A stretch of DNA of 39,589 nucleotides from Acidobacteriota bacterium. Its GTDB lineage: Bacteria > Acidobacteriota > Terriglobia > Bryobacterales > Bryobacteraceae. This document shows positions 27,982 through 37,960 of the stretch, one piece after another. Position 1 is the stretch's first letter. The number at the start of each line of letters is the position of its first letter. The position numbers and the translations under genes are program-made. The notes beneath the pieces are model-generated. The model did no database searches. It was not told the origin of the DNA and saw only the letters and a program-made list of their open reading frames with translations. Location: contig JANXMS010000289.1 of NCBI GenBank assembly GCA_025354525.1, forward strand, positions 1-39,589, given 5' to 3'.

Positions 27982-28626
27982 ATGGTTGATTACGACGCAA
28001 TTCTCTTTGACTTCGATGGCGTCCTCGCCGATTCCGAAGCCCTCCACTACGCCTGCTGGGTCGAGATTCTAACGCCCCACGGCATCGAGCTAACCTGGGA
28101 CAACTACCAAGCCCACTGCATCGGCATCACCGATCGCGCCATGCTCGAAGTCCTCCGCCACCAAGTCGATCCTCCTTACGATATAAACCTCCTCTGGCCC
28201 GAGTACCCTCGAAAAAAGGCTCTTTTTCGCGAAAAGGCGGCCGCCAACCCGCCGATCGCCGACTCGACCCGCGAACTCATCCTCAGCTTGGCCGGGCTCC
28301 CTATCGCCGTCGTCAGCTCCTCCGGCCGCGCCGAGCTTGAACCAGTTCTTGAAAGTGCCGGCCTCCTTGGCTGCTTCAAAACACTCGTTTGCTTTGAAGA
28401 CGTCACCCGCCTGAAGCCCCATCCCGATCCCTACCTCGAAGGAGCCCGCCGCCTGGGTGCACAGAACCCGCTCGTCGTCGAAGATTCCGACGCCGGCGTC
28501 GCCTCCGGCCAAGCCGCCGGCTTCGACGTCCTTCGCCTCGATCATCCCGACACCTTGGCCGACCGGCTCCGCAACCATATCGGCGATGCCTGGACCCCCA
28601 TTCCGCTCAAGTCTAGAATCAGGTAG
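27982..28626 (+). CDS. HAD-family hydrolase (beta-phosphoglucomutase-like)
   Basis: 'AILFDFDGVLADSEALHYACW', 'IAVVSSSGRAELEPVLESAGLLGCF', 'KPHPDPYLEGARRLG..NPLVVEDSDAGVASGQAAGFDVL'. Confidence 0.92.
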   Translation: MVDYDAILFDFDGVLADSEALHYACWVEILTPHGIELTWDNYQAHCIGITDRAMLEVLRHQVDPPYDINLLWPEYPRKKALFREKAAANPPIADSTRELILSLAGLPIAVVSSSGRAELEPVLESAGLLGCFKTLVCFEDVTRLKPHPDPYLEGARRLGAQNPLVVEDSDAGVASGQAAGFDVLRLDHPDTLADRLRNHIGDAWTPIPLKSRIR

Positions 28627-28644
28627 ACTCGTAGCAATTGACTT

Positions 28645-30483
28645 ATGGGGAAGCTACTCGTAACTAGTGCTCTCGTCGCTGCGACGACCTTGATTGCTGG
28701 GGATCCGCATTGCCCCCGCTACCCTGACGCCGTCCGCGCCGAGCAGATGGAACTGCTCGATCTTGACCGCTCATTCCAGGCCCACAGCCGACGAGCCGCG
28801 TTTAACGCGCCCTCCAGCACAGGTGCCCAGCGCCAAGCTGTCTCCCGCCCGAACCTCGTCGACCAGCACCTGTTCGCCAAAATGGCCAACGATAACGTGC
28901 GCTCGGCATCGGCCTCCACCGACGCCGAATTCGTCCGCCGCATCCATATCGACCTCACCGGGCGCATTCCCACCGCCGAAGTCGTCGAAACCTTCCTCGC
29001 CGATTCAGCCGCCGACAAACGCTCAAAGCTAGTCGATCAACTCCTCAACTCGCCCGCTTACGTCGACCAGTTGACCACCTTCTGGGCCAACAAGTTCAAA
29101 GTCACCCGCTCCCACGAATCCATCGGCACCTTCGGCCGAAATACCTTTCACGAATGGCTCCGCCAATCCATCGCCGCCGACCGCCCCTACGATTCCCTCG
29201 TTCGCGAACTCCTCTCCGCCGCCGGCGAAGTCGACTCCGTCCCCGGCACCCAGTTCTTTGCCCGCTGGATGGACATCAACGGTCCCGTCCAGGACTCCTG
29301 GGACGATATCACCGACAAAATCACCACCACCTTCCTCGGCTTTAAAACTGAGTGCATCTCCTGCCACAACGGCCGCGCCCATCTCGAAAAAATCAATCTC
29401 TATCTCACCAAACGCTCTCGCACTCAGTTCTGGAAAATGTCCGCCTGGCTCTCCCGCATGGCCTTCGTCCGCTGGAGCGACGACAACATCGGATTCCGCC
29501 CCCGCGTCATCATTAACGACCGCACCTACGGCTCCTACTCCGGCTCCGTCTCCTCCGGCAACCCAGGCAACCGTCCCCCCCGCCTCGGCGCCGTCGTCGA
29601 ACCCGAATTCATTCTCACCGGCGCCCGGCCTCAGTCCAGCGAATGGCGCCGCGATTACGCCGCCATCCTCACCGCTGACAAACAGTTCGCCCGCGCCACC
29701 GTCAACCATGTTTGGGCCTATCTCTTCTCCCACGGCATCGTCGATCCCCCCGAAGCTTGGGACTTCGAGCGGACCGATCCAAAGCGCCCCCCTCCCGGCG
29801 ACTGGCCCATCCAAAATACCCATCCCGAGTTACTCGAAGCCCTGGCTGATTTCTTCATCCAGAATAACTACCAGTTCAAACCCTTATTCCGCCTGCTCGT
29901 TAACAGCGACGCTTACCAGCTCTCCAGCCGCTACGAAGGAAAGTGGGAGCCCGCGTTCGTCAAGTATTTCGCCAAACACGAGCCCCGCCGCCTCTCCGCC
30001 GAAGAGTTATACGACTCCTTAACCACCGCCACCCGCACCGAGCAGCCCATGATCGCCCTCGGCATCTCCCGCACCCTCACTTACGCTAACCAACTCCCCG
30101 ACCCCACCGAACCCTCTACCGACTTCCGCGTGACTGACTTCATGAACCAAGCCGGCCGCGGGAACTGGCTCACCATTGATCGTTCCTCCGAACCAAACAT
30201 CCTCGGTCTGCTCTACTCCATGAACGACTCGCAAAACGTGAACCGTTCTCTCGGTAACGCCTCTGCCGCCGTCAGCTCCCGTAACCGTGTCCTCCAAATC
30301 GACGGCGCCCCGGTCAGCGACGAAGAAGCCATCCGCCGCATGTTCCTCGGCACTCTCTCCCGCCCCCCCACCGATGCCGAAACCGCCAAGGTGCTCGCCT
30401 ACCGCGGCGGACTCCGTGCTCAGTGGCTCAGCGACCTTCAATGGGCCCTGCTCAACAAACTGGATTTCATCTTTAATTACTAA
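28645..30483 (+). CDS. DUF1549/DUF1553 domain-containing protein
   Basis: 'EFVRRIHIDLTGRIPTAEVVETFLADSAADKRSKLVDQLLNSPAYVDQLTTFWANKF', 'ECISCHNGR', 'FARATVNHVWAYLFSHGIVDPPEAWDF', 'HPELLEALADFFIQNNYQFKPLFRLLVNSDAYQLSSRY'. Confidence 0.93.
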   Translation: MGKLLVTSALVAATTLIAGDPHCPRYPDAVRAEQMELLDLDRSFQAHSRRAAFNAPSSTGAQRQAVSRPNLVDQHLFAKMANDNVRSASASTDAEFVRRIHIDLTGRIPTAEVVETFLADSAADKRSKLVDQLLNSPAYVDQLTTFWANKFKVTRSHESIGTFGRNTFHEWLRQSIAADRPYDSLVRELLSAAGEVDSVPGTQFFARWMDINGPVQDSWDDITDKITTTFLGFKTECISCHNGRAHLEKINLYLTKRSRTQFWKMSAWLSRMAFVRWSDDNIGFRPRVIINDRTYGSYSGSVSSGNPGNRPPRLGAVVEPEFILTGARPQSSEWRRDYAAILTADKQFARATVNHVWAYLFSHGIVDPPEAWDFERTDPKRPPPGDWPIQNTHPELLEALADFFIQNNYQFKPLFRLLVNSDAYQLSSRYEGKWEPAFVKYFAKHEPRRLSAEELYDSLTTATRTEQPMIALGISRTLTYANQLPDPTEPSTDFRVTDFMNQAGRGNWLTIDRSSEPNILGLLYSMNDSQNVNRSLGNASAAVSSRNRVLQIDGAPVSDEEAIRRMFLGTLSRPPTDAETAKVLAYRGGLRAQWLSDLQWALLNKLDFIFNY

Positions 30484-30495
30484 CGGAGGCCTGCC

Positions 30496-31848
30496 ATGAA
30501 AATTCATCACAAACTCTGCGCCGGGCACGCCCCACTTACCCGCCGACACTTCTTATTCGGTGCCGCCAGCGCTTCGCTCCTCACCGCTCACGCCGATGCC
30601 GAGGTCACCTCCCTCCGCTCCGCCTCCCCCCGCGGCTCCGCCCGCGCTTGTATCTTCATTAATCTCAACGGTGCCGCCAGCCAGATGGACACCTTTGACC
30701 CGAAGGACGGCGTCTGGAACCCCCGCGACGCGGACATTCGCGACTACTCCGGCGGCCTCCGCCTCTCCCGCCGCTTCTTCCCCAAACTCTCGACCCAAAC
30801 CAACGACTTGCTCGTCCTCCGCTCCTGCGCCAGTTGGGAAGCCGCCCACGAACGCGGCCAGTTCTACATGCAAACGGCCCACTCGCAGAACCCCGCCCTC
30901 GCCGCCGAAATGCCCCACATCGGCGCCGTCATCGCCCGCGAGAAAGGTGCCACTGGCCTCATTCCCCCCTTCCTCGCCTTCAACCAAACCAGTCTTCAAG
31001 GTGCCACCTTTCTCGGTGGCCTCTTCCAGCCCATGATGCCCCCCGCCACCCGAAACGGCATCGGTACCCTCACCCATAACTTCTTCGGCTCCGCCCAGCA
31101 AAGCGAAGCCCGTTTCGAGAAACGCTTCAACCTCCTTAAGGATCTCGACGAACCCCTCCGCAGCGCGCCCTTCAATAGTGAGATGGCCGCCTATGGCAGT
31201 TACTACGAACGTGCCAAGTCGATGATGTACAACCAAGCCGTCGACGCCGTCTTCAAGTTTGATGCCAACGACGAAGGCCGTTACGGCAATACCGCCGTCG
31301 GCCGATCGCTCATCGTCGCCCGCAACGCCGTCCGCGCCAAAAACGGCGCGACCTTCATCAACGTTACCCAAGGCGGCTGGGATACCCACGTCGGCCAGTT
31401 CGATCCCGCCCAAGGCACAACCATCTACACCCTAACCAACGACTTGGATCGCGCCGTCGGCTCCCTCGTCGAAGACCTCAAAGCCAGCGGTGATTTCAAC
31501 TCCACCCTCATCGTCATGATGGGCGAATTCGGTCGCACCCCCGGCGTGCTCAACAGCCGCGCCGGCCGCGACCACTACCGCACGGTCATGTCCGTCGCCA
31601 TGATGGGCGGCGGAGTCAAAGGCGGCCGGGTCATCGGTGCCAGCGACGCTACCTCGGCTAACATCGCCGACCCCGGCTGGTCCGGCAACCGCGCCATTTA
31701 CGTCGAAGATATCACCGCGACCATCTACTCCGCCCTCGGCGTCGACTGGACTAAGTCCATCAACGACACCCCCTCCGGCCGCCGCTTCGATTACCTCGTC
31801 CAGTCCCAGGATCTCAACTTCCGACCCGTCGAAGAGGTCTTCGGATAA
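30496..31848 (+). CDS. DUF1501 domain-containing protein (Tat-type signal)
   Basis: 'LTRRHFLFGAASASLL', 'CIFINLNGAASQMDTFDPKDG', 'QGGWDTHVGQFDPAQG', 'TLIVMMGEFGRTPGVLNSRAGRDHYRTVMSVAMMGGGVKGGRVIGASD'. Confidence 0.94.
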   Translation: MKIHHKLCAGHAPLTRRHFLFGAASASLLTAHADAEVTSLRSASPRGSARACIFINLNGAASQMDTFDPKDGVWNPRDADIRDYSGGLRLSRRFFPKLSTQTNDLLVLRSCASWEAAHERGQFYMQTAHSQNPALAAEMPHIGAVIAREKGATGLIPPFLAFNQTSLQGATFLGGLFQPMMPPATRNGIGTLTHNFFGSAQQSEARFEKRFNLLKDLDEPLRSAPFNSEMAAYGSYYERAKSMMYNQAVDAVFKFDANDEGRYGNTAVGRSLIVARNAVRAKNGATFINVTQGGWDTHVGQFDPAQGTTIYTLTNDLDRAVGSLVEDLKASGDFNSTLIVMMGEFGRTPGVLNSRAGRDHYRTVMSVAMMGGGVKGGRVIGASDATSANIADPGWSGNRAIYVEDITATIYSALGVDWTKSINDTPSGRRFDYLVQSQDLNFRPVEEVFG

Positions 31849-34635
31849 ATGCGCGCCGTCCTATTTCTCGTCGCCGCTTTCTCCGCCTGCGCCCAAACCC
31901 CAGCGAGTCTCCAAATTCTAAGCGAAGCATCCCAGGTCCTCGTCGGACGCTCCTTGCAGTTGCAAGCCGTCGCCCGCGACGGGGCAGGGAACCAACTCCA
32001 GAACGCCCCCGTCACCTGGACCGTCAACAACACGACCACCGCCACCATCAACGCCTCCGGCCTCCTCCAAGCCCGCAACCTAGGCATCGTCCGCGTCACC
32101 GCCCGAACCGGGTTAGTCGTCGCCGAAACCGCCATCCAAACTATCCCCAGCGAAGTCAACATCTCCCCGGCCGCAGCCGAAGTCAACGTCGGTGCCACCC
32201 AGCAGTTCGCCGCCACCGCCCTCGACGCTGATGGCAACCCCATTCCCAACGTCACCTGGACCTGGTCGGTCACCAATCTCCGCAACGGTGGCACCTCCAC
32301 CGCCCGAATCATGGCCCCAGGCATAATGTCCGCCATCGCCGAGGGTTCGAACTTAGTCGTCGCCACTTACAACTACGGCGACTTACAAACCGGCCTCCAG
32401 CGCCAGTGGCTGGCCATCGCCCGGGTCAACACCAACGTCCGTCAAACCTACGAACTCAAGCGCCTCTATCACAACGTCAACCAGCAGCGCCGCCAATTCG
32501 ATCTGCGCGCCCGCCAGTCCATGCTCTGGGCGACCGACGCCGGCGATCTCTTCTTCAACGCCTCCCTCGACGGCCTCGCCGGCGGCCTGCTCAACTGGCG
32601 CGATGGCCAGTGGAGCGTCGTCAGCGCCGCCGGAATGCCCCGCTTCGCCTCAGGCGGCTTCGCGAACGAGTTCTTCGCCCATTCCATCACCCGCAACGGG
32701 CGCATCCTCACCTACGAAGACACCAACAACAACGGCCGCCAGCTTTCCATCGGCGACCGCTCCGGCGTTCTGCCCATCTTCGTCAACAACACCCCCCTCG
32801 GCGCCACCGAAGCGACCGCCAACGTCTTCATCACCCGGAACTCGCTAACCGGCTCCGGCTCCAAACTCGTCCGCGCCACCTTCCGCTTCGAAAACAATCC
32901 CCTTACTTACACTGGTCTGTTCCGCGCCTACGGTAGCCAAGACTACGACTTACTCGTTTCGACTTTTGACGGACTCCCTGAGTTCGGCGGAACCGCCTTC
33001 ACCGTCGAAAACGACTTTGGCATCGCCGACGACGGCACCGCCTACTACGCCCTCCTCCAAGGCTCTAACCGAATCGTCTATCGCCACCCCCCGAACGGCG
33101 AGCGCGAGAAAGTGATCGCCGTGAACGACGCCTTCGCCGGCTCCACCGTTCGCAGCTTCCCCGGCGGTCGAGGCAACCATCCCACCTTCTGGGTCGAAGA
33201 GAACGGTACGCTCCTCCTCGCCGTAACTCTAAACAACAACGCCACCTACTACGCCACCATCGACCGCGCCAACAAAGTCGATTCTCTCCAAATGACCGGC
33301 CAAACCGGCATCCTCTGGCATCATCCCCAGCACGGCGCCCTCATCCACGCCAACCCCTTCAACAACAAGGGCAACGGCGTCTATCTATGGAAGCCAGGTG
33401 AAGAGCCCAAGGCCGTCTTCACCTACGCCAAACCGCAGGTCGGCAACGCCGTCGTTCAGGACGTCGAAAGCGGCGTCGTCACCACCCGTGGCGAAGTATT
33501 TCTCATGGTCCGCACCGACGCGGTCGCGATGGGCATCGTCCGTATGAGCGCCGACCCCGAGTATCTTGCATGGTCCGGCATGTCCGTCCCCGTAACAGCC
33601 CCGCTGAACATGGTCACTTTCATCGGAGGAGCCCGCGAAGGCAAGCCCCACTTACTCATGGGCGGCTCGACCGGCTCGGTCGGCGAATGGAACGGCACCG
33701 ATTTCGATGCCCGGCTCGCCATCGGCGAACGCCTCTTCGGCACCACCATGTGGTACGGCGGCTTCCACGGTTCCACCTTCAACATCCGCAAGGCCGCCAA
33801 CGGCGATATCTATTTCATCAACGGCCTCGGCATCGCTCGCATCATCCCCGGCGGTTCCCCCGACATGGTCATTCGCTTCCCCCTCCGCGTCGATACCCTA
33901 ACGGTAAACAACCCCGGCCAATTCGACGTCAACGCCAATGGCGAGATCTTCTTCAACTCCTCCACCAGCGCGGGCGACAACCGCTTCTTTATCTGGTCCA
34001 ACGGCGAGGTCCGCCAGTTGCTCATCCACAGTGCCACCGCCGCCACGGCCACCACGCTAAACGGTCGCATCGCCTCGGGCTACGATAGCTTCGCCCTATC
34101 CGACACCGGTAAAGTCCTGGCCTCCCTCCGCTTCCGCAACGTTAACGTCCCGGTGCTCTATCTCTGGGAAGGCGAAAGCTGGCGCCTCCTCGCCGAACCC
34201 AACGTAACCCAGGTCGGGGAGCATCGCGTCACCGGAATCGCCAATCTCCACCGCGTCGGTGGCACCCGCCTCTTCGCCGGACTCACCATCGCCGCCGGCG
34301 GCAATGTCCTCGCCGAATGGAAAGGCAGCGCCTGGGAAATTGTCGTCAATAACTCCACTGTCATGCCCAACGGGCAAGTCGCCAACAGCGTCGCTAATAT
34401 GGACGCCAATCGCAGCGGCGACTTACTCTTTCAGCAGGCCAACGGAAATAATTTTCTCTTAGTTCGTAAAGACAACCAGTACCAACAGGTCATCAACTTA
34501 TACCGCCCCACGCCCCAAGGCGACTACCTCGTCCGCATTAACGCCATTGATTTCCGCGACGATGGCACCGTCTACTTCCTGGCCATGACTTACGACGACG
34601 AAACTGTGCTTTACGAAGCGAAACCTATTCGATGA
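31849..34635 (+). CDS. Secreted protein with N-terminal bacterial Ig-like (BIG2-type) domains followed by a beta-propeller-like region
   Basis: 'LVGRSLQLQAVARDGAGNQLQNAPVTWTVNNTTTATINASGLLQARNLGIVRVTARTG' and 'VNVGATQQFAATALDADGNPIPNVTWTWSVTN' (Ig-like), then repeated 'NGEIFFNSSTSAGDNRFFIWSNGEVRQLL' type blades. Confidence 0.82.
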   Translation: MRAVLFLVAAFSACAQTPASLQILSEASQVLVGRSLQLQAVARDGAGNQLQNAPVTWTVNNTTTATINASGLLQARNLGIVRVTARTGLVVAETAIQTIPSEVNISPAAAEVNVGATQQFAATALDADGNPIPNVTWTWSVTNLRNGGTSTARIMAPGIMSAIAEGSNLVVATYNYGDLQTGLQRQWLAIARVNTNVRQTYELKRLYHNVNQQRRQFDLRARQSMLWATDAGDLFFNASLDGLAGGLLNWRDGQWSVVSAAGMPRFASGGFANEFFAHSITRNGRILTYEDTNNNGRQLSIGDRSGVLPIFVNNTPLGATEATANVFITRNSLTGSGSKLVRATFRFENNPLTYTGLFRAYGSQDYDLLVSTFDGLPEFGGTAFTVENDFGIADDGTAYYALLQGSNRIVYRHPPNGEREKVIAVNDAFAGSTVRSFPGGRGNHPTFWVEENGTLLLAVTLNNNATYYATIDRANKVDSLQMTGQTGILWHHPQHGALIHANPFNNKGNGVYLWKPGEEPKAVFTYAKPQVGNAVVQDVESGVVTTRGEVFLMVRTDAVAMGIVRMSADPEYLAWSGMSVPVTAPLNMVTFIGGAREGKPHLLMGGSTGSVGEWNGTDFDARLAIGERLFGTTMWYGGFHGSTFNIRKAANGDIYFINGLGIARIIPGGSPDMVIRFPLRVDTLTVNNPGQFDVNANGEIFFNSSTSAGDNRFFIWSNGEVRQLLIHSATAATATTLNGRIASGYDSFALSDTGKVLASLRFRNVNVPVLYLWEGESWRLLAEPNVTQVGEHRVTGIANLHRVGGTRLFAGLTIAAGGNVLAEWKGSAWEIVVNNSTVMPNGQVANSVANMDANRSGDLLFQQANGNNFLLVRKDNQYQQVINLYRPTPQGDYLVRINAIDFRDDGTVYFLAMTYDDETVLYEAKPIR

Positions 34636-35078
34636 CCTTCCCCTACGCAACCCAACTCGGCGGCCGCGATCCCCTCGCCGTCCTCGCCTCCACCGCCGCC
34701 CAAATCGCAGCCATCGACCCGGCCCGTTACAGCACCGCCTGGGCCCCTGGCAAATGGACCATCGGCCAGATCATCGCCCACCTGGCCGACTGCGAAGTCG
34801 CCTTCACCTTCCGCCTCCGCCAAGCCGTCGCCGAACCCAACTACACCGTCCAGCCCTTCGACCAAGACCTCTGGGCCGACTCCTATCCCACCGTCGACCC
34901 CGCCGCCGCCCTCGCCGTCTTCCTCAGCGTCCGCGCCTGGTCCGTCGCGTTTTTGCAAGCCCTCCCGCCCGAAGTTTTCGACAAAACCGTCCTCCATCCC
35001 GAATTCGGCGAAATGAAGTTCCGCAACATCGTCGAAATCATCGCCGGCCACGACGTGAACCATTTGGCCCAACTATAA
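34632..35078 (+). CDS. DinB-family protein
   Basis: 'PARYSTAWAPGKWTIGQIIAHLADCEVAFTFRLRQAVAEPN', C-terminal 'FRNIVEIIAGHDVNHLAQL' (His metal ligands). ATGA overlap with upstream CDS. Confidence 0.87.
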   Translation: MTFPYATQLGGRDPLAVLASTAAQIAAIDPARYSTAWAPGKWTIGQIIAHLADCEVAFTFRLRQAVAEPNYTVQPFDQDLWADSYPTVDPAAALAVFLSVRAWSVAFLQALPPEVFDKTVLHPEFGEMKFRNIVEIIAGHDVNHLAQL

Positions 35079-35085
35079 TCGTTAG

Positions 35086-36174
35086 ATGTTTCGCTCCGCC
35101 CTGTTGCTGTTCGTGCTCGCGCTGGTGCTTCCGGCTGCGGTGAAAAAAGATCCGTTTGGCCGCACCCCCGCCGGCGAGGCCGTAGACATCTACACCCTCA
35201 CAAACGCCGCCGGACTCGAAGCCCGTATCATGACTTACGGGGCCACGGTCGTTTCCCTCAAAGCCCCCGACAAAGGCGGCCAGAAAGCAGACGTCCTCCT
35301 CGGCTTCGACTCGCTCGACGGCTACCTCAAGGAACACCCCTACATGGGTGCCATCGTCGGCCGCTACGGCAACCGCATCGCCAAAGGCCAGTTCTCCCTC
35401 AACGGAAAGTCCTACCGCCTCGCCGTCAACAACGGTCCCAACGCCCTCCACGGAGGCCTCCGCGGCTTCGACAAACGCGTCTGGACTGCCGAAGCTAAAG
35501 CCGACTCGGTCGTCTTGAAGTATTCCAGCGCCGCCGGCGAAGAAGGCTACCCCGGCAAACTCGACGTCACCGTAACCTACACCATCACCCCTGCCAACGA
35601 ACTCCGCATCGACTATCGCGCCGTCGCCGATCAGGACACCGTCGCCAACCTCACGAACCACGCCTACTTCAACCTCTCCGGCGAGCCGACGATTCTCAAC
35701 CACCTCGTCAAACTCGAAGCCGATCGCTTCACCCCCGTCGACACCGACCTCATCCCCACCGGCGAAATTCGTTCCGTCGCCGGCACCCCTTTCGATTTCC
35801 GCAAGGAAACCCCCGTCGGCACCCGCATCAACGCGAGCGACGAACAAATCACCTTCGGCAAAGGCTACGATCACAACTGGGTCCTCAACGGCCCCCCCGG
35901 CACCCTCCGCAAAGCTGCCGAAGTCTACAGCCCCCGCAGCGGCCGACTCCTCACGGTCTCGACCACCGAGCCCGGCGTCCAGTTCTACACTGGCAACTTC
36001 CTCGATGGCTCTCTCAAGGGCAAAGGTGGCAAAAAATACTCGCAACGTGCCGCCCTGTGTCTCGAAACCCAGCACTACCCCAATTCGCCCAACCAGCCGA
36101 CCTTCCCCACCACCGTCGTCAAAAAGGGCGTCCCCATGACCTCCACCACCGTGTGGCAGTTCTCGACCCGCTAA
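35086..36174 (+). CDS. galM: Aldose 1-epimerase (galactose mutarotase)
   Basis: 'VDIYTLTNAAGLEARIMTYGATVVSLKAPDKGGQKADVLLGFDSLDGYL', 'YMGAIVGRYGNRIAKGQFSLNGKSYRLAVNNGPNALHGGLRGFDKRVW', 'NLTNHAYFNLSG', 'PGVQFYTGNFLDG'. Confidence 0.95.
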   Translation: MFRSALLLFVLALVLPAAVKKDPFGRTPAGEAVDIYTLTNAAGLEARIMTYGATVVSLKAPDKGGQKADVLLGFDSLDGYLKEHPYMGAIVGRYGNRIAKGQFSLNGKSYRLAVNNGPNALHGGLRGFDKRVWTAEAKADSVVLKYSSAAGEEGYPGKLDVTVTYTITPANELRIDYRAVADQDTVANLTNHAYFNLSGEPTILNHLVKLEADRFTPVDTDLIPTGEIRSVAGTPFDFRKETPVGTRINASDEQITFGKGYDHNWVLNGPPGTLRKAAEVYSPRSGRLLTVSTTEPGVQFYTGNFLDGSLKGKGGKKYSQRAALCLETQHYPNSPNQPTFPTTVVKKGVPMTSTTVWQFSTR

Positions 36175-37958
36175 AAGTGCAACTGCAAAATCTGATCGAA
36201 CGTCGACCGCTGCACCAACTCGAACTTCAAGTTGAGTCGCGTGTACGGTCGCAGCGATAGCGGCAGCGTCTCCGGCGGCGCTTCCGGCCCGGCGAGCACC
36301 AGTTGGCCCCCCTCCACTCGAATCGGCACCACCTGATGCTGCCGCACGATATGCGCCGGCAGCGACCGAACCACATCCCGAGAAAGACTCTCCAGCGCCA
36401 CCGGACAAATCGGCAACGATAACTGTAAGCTCAGCGCCTCGTACAAGTCGCCCTCGCTGAGCCGCCCGCTCTCCACCAGCCAGTCCTGCAATCGCCGGCC
36501 CGCCGGCTTCCCCTTCAGCGCCGACTCCTCCAAATACCCCGACTTCACCAGCACCTCCGACAGCATCGGTCGATGCGCCTCCAGCGCAAACCGATTCGGA
36601 TACTGGTGCTGCGTCTTCAGCCAAACCATCGGCTCCCGACGCACCTTGGATCGCAGGAATCGCCACGCCGCTCGCACTCCAGCCGACGTGTTAATCCAGT
36701 TCGCCAGCGGTATCCGCAGTGGAACCGTCGCCGCCATCCTCCACCCATACAACCGCCCCACCATTCCAATCCGCAACGTACATTGCAAGATCGCCATCCC
36801 CATCGTAAACGGCAGCAGCACCGCCGTCGGCTCTTCCCGCAACAGCGCCCCCGCCTGGTCCGGCCACACCACCGCATACAGTAAAAGGAAATTACAAGCC
36901 ACCCCGATCGGATTGCCAATCATGCCTTTCCGGTCTCGCCAATGCCACCACCATTGCCGCCATCCTCCCCCCCAACCATGCCGCTCCCAACCTTGCCAAC
37001 AAATCCCCGTCGCCCATCGCGTCCGCTGCTTCACCGCCGACTTCGACGTTCGCGGAAAATACTCCCGCGTCGCCATCGGAATCCCATCAATCACCCGAAT
37101 CGGCAGAAACGTCTGCTGACACCCCAACGCATGCACCCGAAACCCGTTCTCGTAGTCCTCCGTCAAGCACGAGGGCTCAAAAATCCGATTCTCCGCACTT
37201 GCCGCCAGCGCCTCTAACCCCGCCCGCGAAAGCCCCGTCCCCACTCCGCTCCCCGGCAAAAATCCCCCCAGCGCCTCCCGAACCTGAAAATCCCGACTCT
37301 GCGATTCGCTGAATTCGTCAATATAGATCCCATGGACCAACTCCCAAACCGGCGTCGGCAGCGCCAGCACCGGAACCTGCACCATGTCGTAACGCGTCAG
37401 ATAGTAACTCAACCACCGCAGCGAATCCGGGTGAATCATGTCCTCGGCATCGTGCGTCACCAGCCCCTCAAAGCGGCAGCCCGTCTGCTCCTCATACAGC
37501 AGCATCGTCTGGTAAGCCCAATTCAGACAGTCCGCCTTCGACGTCGGACCATCATGCGGCACCAGCGACAAATGCACCTGCGGAAACTGCTCCTCCATCT
37601 CCCGAATCGCGTCCAACGTCGGCGTGTCATTCGGGTACCCCCCCATGAAAAGGTGGTACCGCGAATACCGCAGCGACGTCACATTGTGCGTCACCATCTG
37701 CCGAACCACCTCGTGCTCCTGCCACAGCGGCACAAAAATCGCTAACAGCTTCTCCGGCTCCCCATAAATATTTGGAACCGGCTCCTTAGGCCGAAACCAC
37801 AATCGAAGCCAAAACAGATTCAGCAACAGGTTGTCTACCCCGCCCACCGCCAACCAAATCAGGATTGGTGAAAACAGCAGAGAAACAATTCCGTCGATAC
37901 CTAGTGGGAAATCGAAAAACACTCGTAAACTAGTGGTTGCCCGCCCAGGTAATCTCAC
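36171..37958 (-). CDS. Family 2-type membrane glycosyltransferase, NfrB-like, with C-terminal MshEN/GspE-N-type domain
   Basis: 'IFVPLWQEHEVVRQMVTHNVTSLRYSRYHLFMGGYPNDTPTLDAIREMEEQFPQVHLSLVPHDGPTSKADCLNWAY', 'VTHDAEDMIHPDSLRW', 'KQRTRWATGICWQGWERHGW'. C-terminal 'RRLQDWLVESGRLSEGDLYEALSLQLSLPICPV...IVRQHQVVPIRVEGGQLVLAGPEAP'. Confidence 0.9.
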   Translation of the reverse strand: MRLPGRATTSLRVFFDFPLGIDGIVSLLFSPILIWLAVGGVDNLLLNLFWLRLWFRPKEPVPNIYGEPEKLLAIFVPLWQEHEVVRQMVTHNVTSLRYSRYHLFMGGYPNDTPTLDAIREMEEQFPQVHLSLVPHDGPTSKADCLNWAYQTMLLYEEQTGCRFEGLVTHDAEDMIHPDSLRWLSYYLTRYDMVQVPVLALPTPVWELVHGIYIDEFSESQSRDFQVREALGGFLPGSGVGTGLSRAGLEALAASAENRIFEPSCLTEDYENGFRVHALGCQQTFLPIRVIDGIPMATREYFPRTSKSAVKQRTRWATGICWQGWERHGWGGGWRQWWWHWRDRKGMIGNPIGVACNFLLLYAVVWPDQAGALLREEPTAVLLPFTMGMAILQCTLRIGMVGRLYGWRMAATVPLRIPLANWINTSAGVRAAWRFLRSKVRREPMVWLKTQHQYPNRFALEAHRPMLSEVLVKSGYLEESALKGKPAGRRLQDWLVESGRLSEGDLYEALSLQLSLPICPVALESLSRDVVRSLPAHIVRQHQVVPIRVEGGQLVLAGPEAPPETLPLSLRPYTRLNLKFELVQRSTFDQILQLHF

Positions 37959-37960
37959 TT

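Noticed and set aside
29029-31413. Long reverse ORFs (e.g. 29029-29823, 30553-31413) opposite DUF1549/DUF1501 genes
   Set aside because: Gly/Ala/Glu-rich shadow ORFs in a strongly C-skewed region; the sense strand is clearly coding.
35038-36666. 542-aa reverse ORF opposite galM
   Set aside because: Low-complexity antisense frame. galM on the + strand and the glycosyltransferase in another minus frame account for the region.
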